A DNA stretch of 64,000 nucleotides. Source: Arthrobacter citreus. Its GTDB lineage: Bacteria; Bacillota; Bacilli; Bacillales; Bacillaceae_G. Shown here piece by piece: positions 17,491 through 25,932 of this stretch (position 1 is the first letter of the stretch; every line of letters begins with the position of its first letter). Position numbers and translations under genes: made by a program. The stretch is taken from assembly GCA_013200995.1 (NCBI GenBank), contig CP053688.1:4154001-4218000 (forward strand), in the 5' to 3' direction. Under the pieces are notes generated by a model, which made no database searches, was not told the DNA's origin, and saw only the letters and a program-made list of their open reading frames with translations.

Positions 17491-18273
17491 ATGTTATTAA
17501 AAGATAAAGTTGTGTTAGTTACAGGCGGCGCATCAGGAATAGGTGCAGCTGTTACAAGACGTTTCATTCAAGAAGGAGCAAAGGTAAGTATTATCGGCCG
17601 CTCTCTTGAAACACTCGAGCAAATGAAAGAAGAATTTAATGACAATCTCCTAATCATTCAAGGTGATGTAAGTAAATATGAAGACAATGAACGAGCTGTA
17701 AAAGCTACTGTTGAACAGTTCGGTAAACTAGATGTCTTTATTGCAAATGCTGGCGTTTTCGATGGATTCGCTAAATTTGCAGACGTAACACCTGAGGCTC
17801 TTTCAGAAGCATATGATTTTCTTTTAAATATAAATGTAAAAGGCTCATTTTTCGGTGCAAAAGCAGCGCTAGAAGAATTACAAAAAACAAATGGTAATAT
17901 CATTTTCACTGTATCAGGTGCAAGCTTCTACCCAGACGGCGGTGGCGTTTGGTACACGGCAAGTAAGCATGCTCAAATCGGTTTAATGCGTCAACTTGCA
18001 TTCGAACTAGCACCAGATATTCGAGTAAATGCAGTAGCTCCAGGAGGGACTTTAACAGCACTAACAGTGATCCCACCTTTACGTAACTTTACTAAATCCG
18101 TAGACAATGAAACAAAAGCAAGCAATATAAAAAGACGAAATCCACTTCAACTAGCTCAAATGCCTGAAGATCATGTTGCAGCATATGTACTTTTAGCTTC
18201 AGATCAGTCACGAGCTATTACTGGTGAAGTTATTTCTAGTGATGGTGGATTATCGGTTCGTGGACTTGGTTAA
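17491..18273 (+). CDS. cis-Dihydrodiol dehydrogenase (SDR family)
   Basis: A 260-residue classical SDR with TGGASGIG (11-18), NAGV (86-89), and catalytic Ser142, Tyr155 and Lys159 (WYTASK). The whole pattern resembles BphB/NahB-type enzymes, which oxidise the cis-diol made by a Rieske dioxygenase to a catechol with NAD. It directly follows the dioxygenase subunits (17-bp gap, AGAGGAGG ribosome binding site), supporting that role. It closes the operon and is followed by a strong terminator. Unlike the SDR at 10849, its catalytic residues are intact. Confidence 0.88.
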   Translation: MLLKDKVVLVTGGASGIGAAVTRRFIQEGAKVSIIGRSLETLEQMKEEFNDNLLIIQGDVSKYEDNERAVKATVEQFGKLDVFIANAGVFDGFAKFADVTPEALSEAYDFLLNINVKGSFFGAKAALEELQKTNGNIIFTVSGASFYPDGGGVWYTASKHAQIGLMRQLAFELAPDIRVNAVAPGGTLTALTVIPPLRNFTKSVDNETKASNIKRRNPLQLAQMPEDHVAAYVLLASDQSRAITGEVISSDGGLSVRGLG

Positions 18274-18308
18274 GGGAAAGTTTTGAGGTTAAAGACTACT
18301 TATAGATG

Positions 18309-18356
18309 ACAAACCCCCTCAAGGTAATTATATTTCCTTGAGGGGGTTTGTTTTTG
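18309..18356 (+). terminator. Terminator of the aromatic operon
   Basis: A perfect 16-bp stem ACAAACCCCCTCAAGG / CCTTGAGGGGGTTTGT is followed by T5. Confidence 0.95.
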
Positions 18357-18456
18357 TTATGGAAAAGAAAATTAAGGTAGTAAAAAACTATATTAAAAGA
18401 TTCTCGCAAGCTATATAATATACATTTAAATGTTTAAATATAGGAGAATTAGTATA

Positions 18457-19098
18457 ATGGAACTTTTTATGGTTGGATTTGTTCTATCTGCGTCACTATG
18501 CTTTGATATAGGTGTTGCAAATGTCGCTGTTATACAAACGAGCTTAACGAAAGGTGTTACCCCTGGTATTTATATGGGGTTAGGTGCGACGACTTCAGAC
18601 ATGCTTTATGCAATTTTATCACTTTTAGGCCTATCCCTTTTACTGAATAATATATACGTTAAATATACACTTTGGGTAGGTGGTACATTAGTCCTTGTAT
18701 ATATGACGTATCTCATGTTAAAGGATGCGTTTAGGGAAAGAAACTTAAACTTAGAAGCAGATGATAGTATAGAAAAAGGATCACTTTTTAAACATTACTT
18801 TAAAGGATTTGCCTTAACAGCTTCATCCCCATCTGGTTTTATTTGGTTTGCAACTGTTGGGGGAAGTATCATTTCTGCAACAATCAATAACCACTCTAAA
18901 ACCGACATCTTTTTCTTTTTTGGTGGTTTCTTTTTATTTAACTTATTATGGTCACTTTTTTTACCAGTCGTTGTGAAAAAAGCCGAGTATATAGTTGGCC
19001 CAAAAATACTTAATATCTTTTCATTTATTGCAGCGATTATTTTCCTTTACTTTGCTGGCCATGTTTTTATGGATGGGTACAAACATTTATTGAATTAA
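18457..19098 (+). CDS. LysE-family translocator (amino acid or metabolite exporter)
   Basis: A 213-residue membrane protein with six predicted helices and the LysE/RhtB pattern: N-terminal GFVLSASLCFDIGVANVAVI, a helix-2 region GVTPGIYMGLGATTSDMLYA, and later SPSGFIWFATVGG. Family members export basic or neutral amino acids and metabolites. I start at ATG 18457 behind GGAG; the reading from 18430 adds nine unlikely residues. It lies past the terminator of the aromatic operon, has no shared operator, and is probably a separate unit. Confidence 0.82.
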   Translation: MELFMVGFVLSASLCFDIGVANVAVIQTSLTKGVTPGIYMGLGATTSDMLYAILSLLGLSLLLNNIYVKYTLWVGGTLVLVYMTYLMLKDAFRERNLNLEADDSIEKGSLFKHYFKGFALTASSPSGFIWFATVGGSIISATINNHSKTDIFFFFGGFFLFNLLWSLFLPVVVKKAEYIVGPKILNIFSFIAAIIFLYFAGHVFMDGYKHLLN

Positions 19099-19164
19099 GC
19101 GGCGGGAAATGGATAATATGCGAACAAAATATGTTGGGATCCGTACGAACACAATGTGAACTAT

Positions 19165-19269
19165 ATTGATAAAGTTGTGAACTCCGTTGATATATTGCTA
19201 TTGGCCGTTGATATATTACTAAAACTCGTTGATATATTGCCAGTTCTGGTTGATATATTAATAAAACGG
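19165..19269 (+). repeat. Tandem array with exact 21-bp period (array B)
   Basis: Five units start at 19165, 19186, 19207, 19228 and 19249. Each begins with GTTGATATATT (first unit degenerate: ATTGATAAAGT) and ends in ten variable bases. A leader with AATATGTTGG and TACGAACA lies at about 19127-19150. Array C is the same element in opposite orientation. Confidence 0.85.
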
Positions 19270-19270
19270 A

Positions 19271-19309
19271 AAAAACCCGCTAGGAATCCGATATTCCATG
19301 CGGGTTTTC
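19271..19309. terminator. Hairpin terminator at the edge of array B
   Basis: The stem AAAACCCGCTAGGAAT / ATTCCATGCGGGTTTT is nearly perfect and flanked by A- and T-runs, so it can stop transcription in both directions between convergent genes. Confidence 0.85.
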
Positions 19310-19387
19310 ACGCACGAAAGCCTATAAATTTTCCTTTTAAGAGAAATTTCATAGACTTTTATAATACATATTATTGTCTATAGTTAA

Positions 19388-19687
19388 TTAAAACCAAGAA
19401 CGTCTTCTGCTGTTTCTGATCATATTCCACATTTCTTTTTGATGAGATGGATCTTGTGGGTTTACGTCACAGTTCATTAGCCACTGTGCCGCGTTTTCAC
19501 GTTGTGCTTCAGTTATTGTTGATCCGCAACATTCCGATAGTCTATCGATCATATGACATGCGCCTTCTCGACTTTTTAAATCGTTACGACGGTATGATCG
19601 AAGAATACGATAAATACGTGGAAAATGACGAGGATCACAAACTTTTCCACAAAATTCTCTCATTAAACTTGGGTCAAGATTTCCCAT
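19388..19687 (-). CDS. Small Cys-containing hypothetical protein
   Basis: A 99-residue protein I do not recognise. It is helical and charged, with four Cys plus a CC pair (FCGKVC, ACHM, ECCG, NCD) and a basic C-terminus (RNSRRRSWF). ATG 19687 is preceded by AAAGGAG at 7 bp. Its upstream region on the minus strand shows a possible promoter, TTGTCC, an 18-bp spacer, TATAAT. It lies downstream of and in the same direction as the cyclase gene. The length and helical pattern loosely recall small sporulation proteins such as SpoVIF, but I would not assign it. Confidence 0.6.
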   Translation of the reverse strand: MGNLDPSLMREFCGKVCDPRHFPRIYRILRSYRRNDLKSREGACHMIDRLSECCGSTITEAQRENAAQWLMNCDVNPQDPSHQKEMWNMIRNSRRRSWF

Positions 19688-19815
19688 AAAGCCACTCCTT
19701 TATTGTTTAAACCATTAACTATATTGACATACGCTCATATATTTTTTTGTAAGAAACAGTGTATTATATGCAGTCAAAGAAAATAAGGACAAGGCGTTTA
19801 ACTAGAAATTGTAAA

Positions 19816-21657
19816 TTAGTCACTTGTCTTATATTTTTTTAGATAATGGCTTAAAGTCAATAAAGGCCAAATTGAATGATAGCTGTGATAATTTATATAA
19901 AAATGACCTGGTAAACCGCCACCTGTTGGGTAGGTCATTCGCTTATCAGGGGTTTTTAACCAGTTTAAAATATTTAGAATTCCCTCGTCAATTTCACTAG
20001 TAGGATAGTCGTTTATAGAAATCAGTGTATCGATTACCCATGATGTGTGAACAACTGTAGAAAAAGATAGAGGAATATATTTTCTTTCAATATCGCTTTT
20101 ACACGATTCACCCCAACCACCATCAAGCTGCTTTATGTTAAGTAACCAACTGTTGGCTTTTTGTATACTAGGGTGATTTGAAGGTATTCCGACTGCTTTC
20201 ATACCAGTTATCGCTGCCCATGTTCCATAAATATATGAAATACCCCAGCGACCGTACCAGGAACCATCCTCATTTTGATTATTTACTAACCAATCAACCC
20301 CATCTTCAATTCTTGGATGATTCATATTTAGTTTTAATTTTGAACCTAAAAATTCGATTGTTCGACCGGTTAAATCTGCCGTTGATGGATCAATTGCAGT
20401 ATCAACAAAGTTTTGGATAGGGAAGATGAGTTTTAAGTATTTACTACTGTTTTTTTCAAATGATGCCCATCCACCATCTTTATTCTGCATTTCAAATAAC
20501 CATTTCACACCAGCGTTCCAAGATTTTCTATAATCGTCAGCGATCAAGGATAGAGTAGTTGTCGCTCTTAGAACTGCTTGTGTATCATCTACATCTGGAT
20601 TTTGGGTATTACTGTCTGAAAATCCCCATCCTCCTAAACCAATAGTACTATTATTCTCGACAATCTTAAGTTGTAGAGAGAGTAAATAGTTAGCCGAGGA
20701 ACGAATAGCCTCATCATTTAATGGTACATCTGCCTCCTGTAAAGCGTAACTAGTAAGTGCTGTATCCCATATAGTAGAAGGGGAATTTTGAATATGATGA
20801 GAATCATCCAACTCAAATAGAAAAGATTTTATGCCTAAAACAGCATTTTGAATTACGGGCGAAGTAACTTCATAACCTAACGAAAGAAGTGCATAAATTG
20901 CAATAAACGTCGCGCTAGCATAACTAGATAATGTCCCATCCCTTTCAATATTTTGAATAATATATTCCTCAGCCTTTTTAATTCCTATTTTTGAAAATGT
21001 CTTAATAAAAGGAATTTTAAACGCAGGGAACCTTCGTTTTTTGCTAATCTTTTTTAATTTATTGTTTGTAAATAAATGTTGTATAGTAGGTGTCCATTTA
21101 TTTTTAGTCGTAAACTTTTTATGTCCTAATATTAAAAGTGGTGCAAAGTGAAATCGAACGTAAGAGCTAAATTTATAGAAGGACAAAGGAAAAGATTTGG
21201 GTACGTTCATTAAGAGAAGAGGAATTGGAAAAAAACTTGGCCATGGATACAATTCATGTAAAGCTAGCATAAATTTTGTTGAGACGTGTACACTTTCTAA
21301 TCCACCATTTTGGCGAATAAATTCTTCTGCTTTCTTCATTTTTTCATTCGAAATTTCGATATAACCTGAAAATAGTAGTGCAGTGTATGCCTCAACAGTC
21401 ACAGATAAATTTCCTGAGTCATCGTCAAAAAGTTTCCAAGCACCGCTTGAGTCTTGTTTTATTAATAAACGATTTACTAGTGTCTTAATTAAATCTTCAT
21501 CGTTATATTCAAGTGTTCTTAAAATAATAATCATATAGGCATCTGTCATAGGACCACTTTCGAAACAATATCTCCACGAACCATCATCGGACTGATCCAA
21601 CTTAATCTTATCTATTAGACCGTCCATTTCAGCTCTAATCTGCTCTGATAAAACCAT
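19816..21657 (-). CDS. sqhC: Squalene/tetraprenyl-beta-curcumene cyclase (sporulenol synthase type)
   Basis: About 613 residues, close to SqhC of Bacillus subtilis and shorter than typical bacterial squalene-hopene cyclases in its N-terminal part. The protonating DXDD motif is present (PDVDDTQ; the first Asp is ~residue 355). Several QW repeats of the alpha/alpha barrel are seen (DDGSW, DGGWASF, EDGSWYGRWG, LDGGWGES). In Bacillus the enzyme cyclises C35 terpenes to sporulenol in spores; hopene formation is the alternative. The start is ambiguous: ATG 21657 or GTG 21663, both behind GGCGGTGAAG. A CATATACATA stretch upstream (21706-21715) resembles a sporulation-sigma -10, which I do not claim firmly. 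Confidence 0.88.
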   Translation of the reverse strand: MVLSEQIRAEMDGLIDKIKLDQSDDGSWRYCFESGPMTDAYMIIILRTLEYNDEDLIKTLVNRLLIKQDSSGAWKLFDDDSGNLSVTVEAYTALLFSGYIEISNEKMKKAEEFIRQNGGLESVHVSTKFMLALHELYPWPSFFPIPLLLMNVPKSFPLSFYKFSSYVRFHFAPLLILGHKKFTTKNKWTPTIQHLFTNNKLKKISKKRRFPAFKIPFIKTFSKIGIKKAEEYIIQNIERDGTLSSYASATFIAIYALLSLGYEVTSPVIQNAVLGIKSFLFELDDSHHIQNSPSTIWDTALTSYALQEADVPLNDEAIRSSANYLLSLQLKIVENNSTIGLGGWGFSDSNTQNPDVDDTQAVLRATTTLSLIADDYRKSWNAGVKWLFEMQNKDGGWASFEKNSSKYLKLIFPIQNFVDTAIDPSTADLTGRTIEFLGSKLKLNMNHPRIEDGVDWLVNNQNEDGSWYGRWGISYIYGTWAAITGMKAVGIPSNHPSIQKANSWLLNIKQLDGGWGESCKSDIERKYIPLSFSTVVHTSWVIDTLISINDYPTSEIDEGILNILNWLKTPDKRMTYPTGGGLPGHFYINYHSYHSIWPLLTLSHYLKKYKTSD

Positions 21658-21847
21658 TTTCACTCTTCACCGCCAACTGATCTTGATACAAATTTTTTAT
21701 ATAAATATGTATATGGTTATCAGTTAAAGCAGGTAACTAAAGGTATAAATCTTTTGTTAAGGAAACTAATACAGCCAACTAGTTTTTTTAAACAGTTGTT
21801 TAAGTTTAAAAAAAAATAAAAAGGAAGTATTTCAGAAAGCAAGAATA

Positions 21848-21905
21848 CTAAAAAAAAGCCTCTATTTAAATTTCCAATATTTAGTAGATTGGCTTTTTAG
21901 TTTTT
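21848..21905 (+). promoter_or_regulatory. Hairpin with T-run upstream of yodT, possible attenuator
   Basis: AAAAAAGCC pairs with GGCTTTTT around an inner CCAAT / ATTGG hairpin, followed by T-rich sequence. No plus-strand gene ends here, so it lies in the leader of the yodT operon. Confidence 0.4.
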
Positions 21906-21929
21906 TATAAAAAAAGGGGTGGGGATAAG

Positions 21930-23264
21930 ATGGATCGAGATTATTTAATAAAACCATTGCTTGGTCAGCATTACCCTATGATTTCACATGGGGAAGGTGT
22001 GTACTTATTTGATAAAGATGGAAATCGGTACATTGATGGTTCATCTGGTGCAATTACCGTAGGGATTGGTCATGGCGTTGAAGAGATTATTAATGTGATG
22101 ACTGAACAAGCAAAACAAGTATCATTTGTCTACCGTTCACAGTTTACAAGTGAACCTGCTGAGAAGCTAGCAAAGAAGCTAAGTGAAATTACTCAAGGTG
22201 ATTTAAACTGGACATTCTTTGTTAATAGCGGCACTGAAGCTACAGAAACTGCTATGAAACTAGCAATACAGCATTACCAAGAGAAGGGTAAAAAAGGTAA
22301 GAATAAAATCCTTTCACGCTGGATGAGTTATCATGGCATAACAATTGGTGCTTTATCCATGTCGGGGCACCCTTTACGTCGTCAGCGTTTTGTTCCAATA
22401 TTGGAGGATTATCCTTCAGTTTCACCACCATATTGCTATCGTTGTCCTTTCAACTTAGAACACCCATCTTGTGATTTAGCATGTGCATCTGAACTAGAAA
22501 CAGCCATTGATCGAATTGGTCCTGAGCATATTGCAGCATTTATTGCTGAGCCAATAATTGGTGCTGCAGGTGGTGCAATCGTGCCATCTAAAGGTTACTA
22601 CCAAAGAATAAAAGCCATTTGTGAAAAATATGATATTTTACTAATTTCAGACGAGGTTATGACTGGCTTTGGTCGTACTGGAAAAATGTTTGCAATGGAG
22701 CACTGGGGTGTCCAGCCTGATATTGTGACACTTGGAAAAGGATTAACTTCTGGGTACACACCAATGGCTGCAACTATTGCAAGCGATCGAGTGATCGAAC
22801 CAATTATGCAAGGCTCAAAACTTGTAATGAGCGGGCATACATTTAGTGCAAACCCATTATCAGCAGCAGTTTCCTTAGCTGTTATTGAATATGTTGAGAA
22901 ACATAATTTAGTACAAGCTGCAGAAGAAAAAGGTAACTATTTAATGAATAAACTCCAAGGATTAAAAGAGAAATTTTCAATCATTGGAGATGTTAGAGGA
23001 AAAGGCTTATTAATCGGCATCGAATTTATAAGTAACATAAAATTAAGTGCGTTTATTCAAAAAGTAATGAATAAAGGCTTGCTATTATACCCTTCCGTTG
23101 CGGGAAAAAATGGAAAAGAAGATTCAGCCTTCATGATTGCTCCACCTTTAACCATTACTTATGGAGAACTGGATGAATTACTTCAAATTCTTACGGAAAG
23201 TTTAACAGAATTGGAAATGGAACAATCCCAATTAACATATACAGCTAAGGGGGAAAGTGTATGA
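21930..23264 (+). CDS. yodT: Class III aminotransferase of the beta-lysine pathway
   Basis: A 444-residue PLP aminotransferase of the class III (ornithine/acetylornithine) fold. The PLP-binding Lys is in TLGKGLTSGYTPMA and the cofactor Asp in LLISDEVMTGFGRTGK. Order and content of the neighbours (two CoA-transferase subunits, M20 deacylase, acetyltransferase, lysine 2,3-aminomutase) match the yodTSRQP-kamA cluster of Bacillus. It probably removes the 3-amino group of N-acetyl-beta-lysine; that step is inferred from context. GGGGTGGGG precedes ATG 21930. Its stop overlaps the next start (ATGA). Confidence 0.88.
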   Translation: MDRDYLIKPLLGQHYPMISHGEGVYLFDKDGNRYIDGSSGAITVGIGHGVEEIINVMTEQAKQVSFVYRSQFTSEPAEKLAKKLSEITQGDLNWTFFVNSGTEATETAMKLAIQHYQEKGKKGKNKILSRWMSYHGITIGALSMSGHPLRRQRFVPILEDYPSVSPPYCYRCPFNLEHPSCDLACASELETAIDRIGPEHIAAFIAEPIIGAAGGAIVPSKGYYQRIKAICEKYDILLISDEVMTGFGRTGKMFAMEHWGVQPDIVTLGKGLTSGYTPMAATIASDRVIEPIMQGSKLVMSGHTFSANPLSAAVSLAVIEYVEKHNLVQAAEEKGNYLMNKLQGLKEKFSIIGDVRGKGLLIGIEFISNIKLSAFIQKVMNKGLLLYPSVAGKNGKEDSAFMIAPPLTITYGELDELLQILTESLTELEMEQSQLTYTAKGESV

Positions 23265-23959
23265 ATCTAGTTGAAAATACTTATAAAAAAATAGCGACAA
23301 TGGAACAAATCCTTCCTTTTTTTCATGATGAAATGACACTAATGGTTGGAGGTTTTGGAGGAGTCGGTTCACCGCCAACTTTACTTCAAGCATTATTAGA
23401 AAGTGAAATAAAGGATATTGACTTAATTTGTAATGATACTGGATTTCCGGATATTGGCATTGGAAGGATGGTAAGAAATGGAAGAGTGAGATCAATTGTT
23501 ACATCTCATATTGGATCAAATCCGTTTGCCGGAAAGTTAATGACGGAAGGTAAGCTAAAAGTTGAATTTTCTCCACAAGGTACTCTAGCGGAGCGTATCC
23601 GAGCAGGCGGAATGGGACTTGGAGGAGTGCTAGCAGATGTAGGTCTTGATAGTATGGCAGAAGACGGCAAAGATAAAGTATTTGTAAAAGGTAAACAATT
23701 TCTAGTTGAAGAAGCTCTAAATGCAGAAGTCAGTATTATATTTGCAAAGAAAGCTGATCCATTTGGAAATTTGGTTTTTGACAAGAGTGCAAGGAATATG
23801 AATCCTCATATGGCTATGGCCGGGGATATTACAATTGTTGAGGCAGAAGAAATTGTTCCACTTGGTACGCTAAATCCAGAGGAAATTGTAACTCCAGGTG
23901 TGTTTGTTGATTACATAATTTCATCGGAAGGAGTGAACTGGAAATGGGCATGGGAATAG
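23261..23959 (+). CDS. yodS: 3-oxoacid CoA-transferase, alpha-type subunit
   Basis: A 232-residue protein of the family I CoA-transferase alpha subunit, with the glycine-rich CoA-site segment GGFGGVGSPPTLLQALL (residues ~28-44). It pairs with the next gene as a heterodimer that moves CoA between acyl groups. It overlaps yodT by 4 bp and the following gene by 16 bp, showing tight translational coupling. Likely substrate: the 3-oxo acid formed by YodT, with an acyl-CoA as donor (inference). Confidence 0.87.
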   Translation: MNLVENTYKKIATMEQILPFFHDEMTLMVGGFGGVGSPPTLLQALLESEIKDIDLICNDTGFPDIGIGRMVRNGRVRSIVTSHIGSNPFAGKLMTEGKLKVEFSPQGTLAERIRAGGMGLGGVLADVGLDSMAEDGKDKVFVKGKQFLVEEALNAEVSIIFAKKADPFGNLVFDKSARNMNPHMAMAGDITIVEAEEIVPLGTLNPEEIVTPGVFVDYIISSEGVNWKWAWE

Positions 23960-24606
23960 ACTTTCGTCAAAAAATTGCGAAGCGAGCTGCAAAGGAAATT
24001 AAAAATGGAATGATTGTAAATTTGGGGATTGGGATTCCATCCATCGTTCCTGATTACTTACCAGAAGATGTTCATGTTATGTTCCATGCTGAAAATGGAG
24101 TTATGGGGATCGGACCGAGTCCTGAAAAAGGAAAAGAAGATGAAAATTTATGTAATGCAGGTGGTTTCCCAATTACTGCCATAAAAGGTGCTAGCTATTT
24201 CGATAGTGCTACGGCATTTGGAATTATACGCAGGGGTTTACTAGACTTAACTGTTCTAGGCGCATTACAAGTAAGTGAAAAAGGAGATTTGGCAAACTGG
24301 ATTGTACCTGGAAAACGTGTACCGGGAATCGGTGGAGCGATGGATTTAGCTCAAAAGGCTAAAAGAGTAATTGTCGTAATGAATCATACGGATAAAGCTG
24401 GGAATCCAAAAATCGTGAAAGAGTGTAGTTTGCCATTAACTTCTAAATCTTGTGTGGACTTAATCATAACGGAAATGGCTGTTATTGAAGTTGTTAATAA
24501 TTCATTAGTGCTTAAAGAAATAATGAGTCCATATACTGTAGAGGATGTAATCAAACATACTGGTGCGGATTTAAAAATCAGTAAAGATTTAAAAATGTTT
24601 ATATAG
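23944..24606 (+). CDS. yodR: 3-oxoacid CoA-transferase, beta-type subunit
   Basis: A 220-residue beta subunit. The catalytic Glu that forms the glutamyl-CoA intermediate is in MFHAENGVMGIGP (residues ~39-51). N-terminal segment IVNLGIGIPSIVPDYLP and later GGAMDLAQKAKRVIVVMNHTDK are typical of AtoA/ScoB proteins. GGAAGGAG precedes ATG 23944, inside the end of the alpha-subunit gene; a second ATG at 23950 is possible. Confidence 0.88.
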   Translation: MGMGIDFRQKIAKRAAKEIKNGMIVNLGIGIPSIVPDYLPEDVHVMFHAENGVMGIGPSPEKGKEDENLCNAGGFPITAIKGASYFDSATAFGIIRRGLLDLTVLGALQVSEKGDLANWIVPGKRVPGIGGAMDLAQKAKRVIVVMNHTDKAGNPKIVKECSLPLTSKSCVDLIITEMAVIEVVNNSLVLKEIMSPYTVEDVIKHTGADLKISKDLKMFI

Positions 24607-24621
24607 AAAAGGGTGAAGAGG

Positions 24622-25932
24622 ATGAGTCATTACAAAAAAGTTATTCAAGACTATATTAGCGAACATAAAGCTAAAACAATTGAACTACTTAGACAACTAG
24701 TAATGGAAAACAGCGTCTCTGGTAATGAGAGTAAGGCACAAGCAATTGTCCTTGAAAAATTAAGAGAGCTTGAATTGGACTTAGACGTTTGGGATCCAGA
24801 TATAAAGGAAATGAAAGAGCATCCTTACTTTATTTCTACAAGAGACGACTTTGCTGGTAGTCCAAATATTGTGGCTACGCTTAAAGGAACGGGTGGAGGA
24901 AAGTCCATGATCTTAAATGGACATATTGATGTCGTTCCAGAAGGTAATATTCAGCAATGGACTAACCCACCTTACAGCGCAACTGTGGTAGATAACAAGC
25001 TATATGGCCGTGGAGCAACTGATATGAAGGGTGGAAATGTCGCACTAATTTTAGCAATTGAAGCAATAAAGAAAAGTAAGATTACATTAAAAGGTAATGT
25101 TTATTTTCAAAGTGTAATTGAGGAAGAAAGTGGCGGTGCTGGAACACTTGCAACAATTTTGCGAGGATATTCAGCTGATGGTGTTATTATCCCTGAACCA
25201 ACAAATATGAAGTTCTTCATTAAGCAACAAGGTTCTATGTGGTTCCGTCTGAGAGTGAAAGGGAAAGTAGCACACGGAGGTACTCGTTACGAAGGTGTAA
25301 GCGCTATCGAAAAAAGTATGTTAATCGTTCAACAAATTCAAAAACTAGAGCAACTACGTAATGACCGAATAAATGACCCTTTATATGATGGAGTACCAAT
25401 TCCAATACCTATTAATATAGGAACGATTCATGGTGGAACGTGGCCATCTTCTGTTTCAGATTTAGTCACTTTAGAAGGAAGATTTGGAGTAGCACCAAAT
25501 GAAAAATTGGAAGCTGCTAGAGAAGAATTTGAGAATTGGATTTATAATATTAAAAACCTTGATGATTGGTTCGTTGAAAATCCTGTAGAAGTAGAATGGT
25601 TTGGAGCAAGATGGGTCCCAGGTACTGTTGAAGCTGATAGTGAATTAGTGCAAACTTTGCAACGAAACTATTGCGAAACAATGAATCAAAGTCCAATAGT
25701 GGAAGCTGCACCATGGGGAACAGATGGAGGATTATTTACACAAATTTTAAATATTCCAATGATCGTTTTTGGACCAGGAGAGACGAAAGTAGCTCACTAT
25801 CCAGATGAGTTTATTGATTTAGATCAACTGTTTTTATCAGCAGAAATCATTGCTTGTACATTAATTGATTGGTGTGGAGTAGAAGACCAACATGAAAGTG
25901 AGGGAGCATATGAAAACGAAAAAGTATTATGA
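24622..25932 (+). CDS. yodQ: M20-family deacylase/peptidase of the beta-lysine cluster
   Basis: A 436-residue M20 metallohydrolase, related to acetylornithine deacetylase and ArgE/DapE. Metal and catalytic residues are in LNGHIDVVPEG (His, Asp), GATDMKGG (Asp), EEESGG (Glu base and ligand), PEPT and the C-terminal HYPDEFI (His). In this cluster it probably removes the acetyl group installed by the neighbouring YodP after chain shortening; the order of steps is inference. ATG 24622 is chosen over GTG 24613; GGGTGA lies 6 bp upstream. Ends inside the next gene. Confidence 0.85.
   Translation: MSHYKKVIQDYISEHKAKTIELLRQLVMENSVSGNESKAQAIVLEKLRELELDLDVWDPDIKEMKEHPYFISTRDDFAGSPNIVATLKGTGGGKSMILNGHIDVVPEGNIQQWTNPPYSATVVDNKLYGRGATDMKGGNVALILAIEAIKKSKITLKGNVYFQSVIEEESGGAGTLATILRGYSADGVIIPEPTNMKFFIKQQGSMWFRLRVKGKVAHGGTRYEGVSAIEKSMLIVQQIQKLEQLRNDRINDPLYDGVPIPIPINIGTIHGGTWPSSVSDLVTLEGRFGVAPNEKLEAAREEFENWIYNIKNLDDWFVENPVEVEWFGARWVPGTVEADSELVQTLQRNYCETMNQSPIVEAAPWGTDGGLFTQILNIPMIVFGPGETKVAHYPDEFIDLDQLFLSAEIIACTLIDWCGVEDQHESEGAYENEKVL

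Noticed and set aside
19156..19383. Open frame reading heptad-like VDILL repeats through array B.
   Set aside because: No ribosome binding site; the 7-residue pattern is forced by the 21-bp DNA period; the inverted copy (array C) is not coding.
19447..19689. 80-codon plus-strand frame opposite the small Cys protein.
   Set aside because: No ribosome binding site, while the minus-strand frame has a good one.
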